64,000 bases of DNA from NCBI RefSeq assembly GCF_016595795.1, contig NZ_JAENHN010000006.1, positions 62,001-126,000 of the forward strand, read 5' to 3'. The translations under genes and the position numbers were made by a program. Below, one piece after another: positions 63,713-64,000 of the stretch. A model generated the notes under the pieces. It had not been told where the DNA came from and made no database searches. It saw only the letters and a program-made list of their open reading frames with translations. Numbering within the stretch: position 1 is the first letter of the stretch; the number at the start of each line of letters is the position of its first letter. Source of the stretch: Clostridium yunnanense (GTDB lineage: Bacteria; Bacillota; Clostridia; Clostridiales; Clostridiaceae).

Positions 63713-64000
63713 TTAATGTTGCAGCTCAAAACTCTTACTTTTATTATAAATTTCTTCGTCTACTGTAGCTTTAATATAGGTACCATCTTCTTTATATTCT
63801 TCTTCAAGAACCTTTCCGTTTCTATGCAGAAAAGCTACCATATGCTGATCAGAATAAGGAACTAGAACTTCTATATCCCTCATTTTGTTTGGTAATTGCT
63901 TACCCATCTCTCTTAAAAGACCATCCAAATTAATCTTATTTCTAGCTGATATTTCTATTATTTCATATTGAGAGTTATTTTTTCTTAATTCCTCTACTAC
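63713..64000 (-). CDS. hflX: GTPase HflX, C-terminal part
   Basis: The frame enters from the window edge and covers the last 95 residues. IIEISARNKINLDGLL corresponds to the G5 (SAx) region, and VLVPYSDQHMVAFLHRNGKVLEEEYKEDGTYIKATV matches the small C-terminal domain of HflX, a ribosome-splitting GTPase. The N-terminal and P-loop parts lie outside the window. It ends 78 bases before the hypothetical gene. Only the 3' end is visible, so intactness cannot be judged. Confidence 0.85.
   Translation of the reverse strand, partial: VVEELRKNNSQYEIIEISARNKINLDGLLREMGKQLPNKMRDIEVLVPYSDQHMVAFLHRNGKVLEEEYKEDGTYIKATVDEEIYNKSKSFELQH

Overview
The window is AT-rich, gene-dense DNA whose gene content fits a low-GC Firmicute of the class Clostridia, probably Clostridium sensu stricto. 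The evidence is a T-box in front of valS, the SCIFF peptide with its radical SAM maturase, an oxygen-independent coproporphyrinogen dehydrogenase (HemZ type), a giant two-domain acyl-CoA dehydratase activase, a sufCBDSU cluster, a BofC-like protein beside ruvAB, and strong Shine-Dalgarno sequences with many TTG starts. No rRNA, tRNA or CRISPR array was seen.

Layout. 1-3.6 kb: folC (cut by the window edge) and valS behind a promoter and T-box leader, minus strand. 3.6-11.5 kb: the activase, a small TPR gene (plus), then transglutaminase/CvpA protein, recX and an M16 peptidase. 11.8-14 kb: an OmpR/histidine-kinase pair (plus). 14-17.2 kb: an SDR reductase, an M19 dipeptidase and glyA. 17.7-19 kb: a two-gene threonine/serine exporter (plus). 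19.2-37.7 kb: an almost unbroken minus-strand housekeeping block running from ruvA down to aspS and a CsoR-family repressor: ruvAB-queA-tgt-yajC, the scfA/scfB RiPP pair, secDF, a degenerate RecJ-like gene, apt, relA, dtd, a metallo-hydrolase, hemZ, hisS and aspS. 38.2 kb: a BofC-like gene. 39-43.9 kb: sufCBDSU (plus), then a TPR-GAF-GGDEF protein at 44.4-46.6 kb.

The accessory part is 47.2-58.9 kb. It is bounded by a perfect 65-bp direct repeat; the right copy is the 3' end and stop codon of yebC. Between the copies lies a defective prophage: the 3' stump of a tape-measure gene, a distal tail protein, a baseplate/pectate-lyase protein, a tail-associated protein, a holin and an amidase. Integrase, regulators, replication, packaging and head genes are absent. 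What else survives are cargo genes, three of them with near-consensus promoters of their own and two of those with clear terminators: a possible PBECR4-type protein behind an attenuated leader RNA, a GNAT acetyltransferase and a lipoprotein; a second lipoprotein sits near the left end. The same island carries a perfect 56-bp palindrome and two hairpin-rich stretches. The larger (48.2-48.83 kb) looks like a big structured noncoding RNA. A separate promoter-hairpin-terminator unit at 46.85-46.96 kb, just outside the prophage, looks like a small RNA gene.

58.8-64 kb: yebC, a YigZ-family protein, a MocR-type regulator, a nucleotidyltransferase, two uncharacterised small proteins and the 3' end of hflX.

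All identifications come from reading the sequence and recognising motifs; no database search was run.
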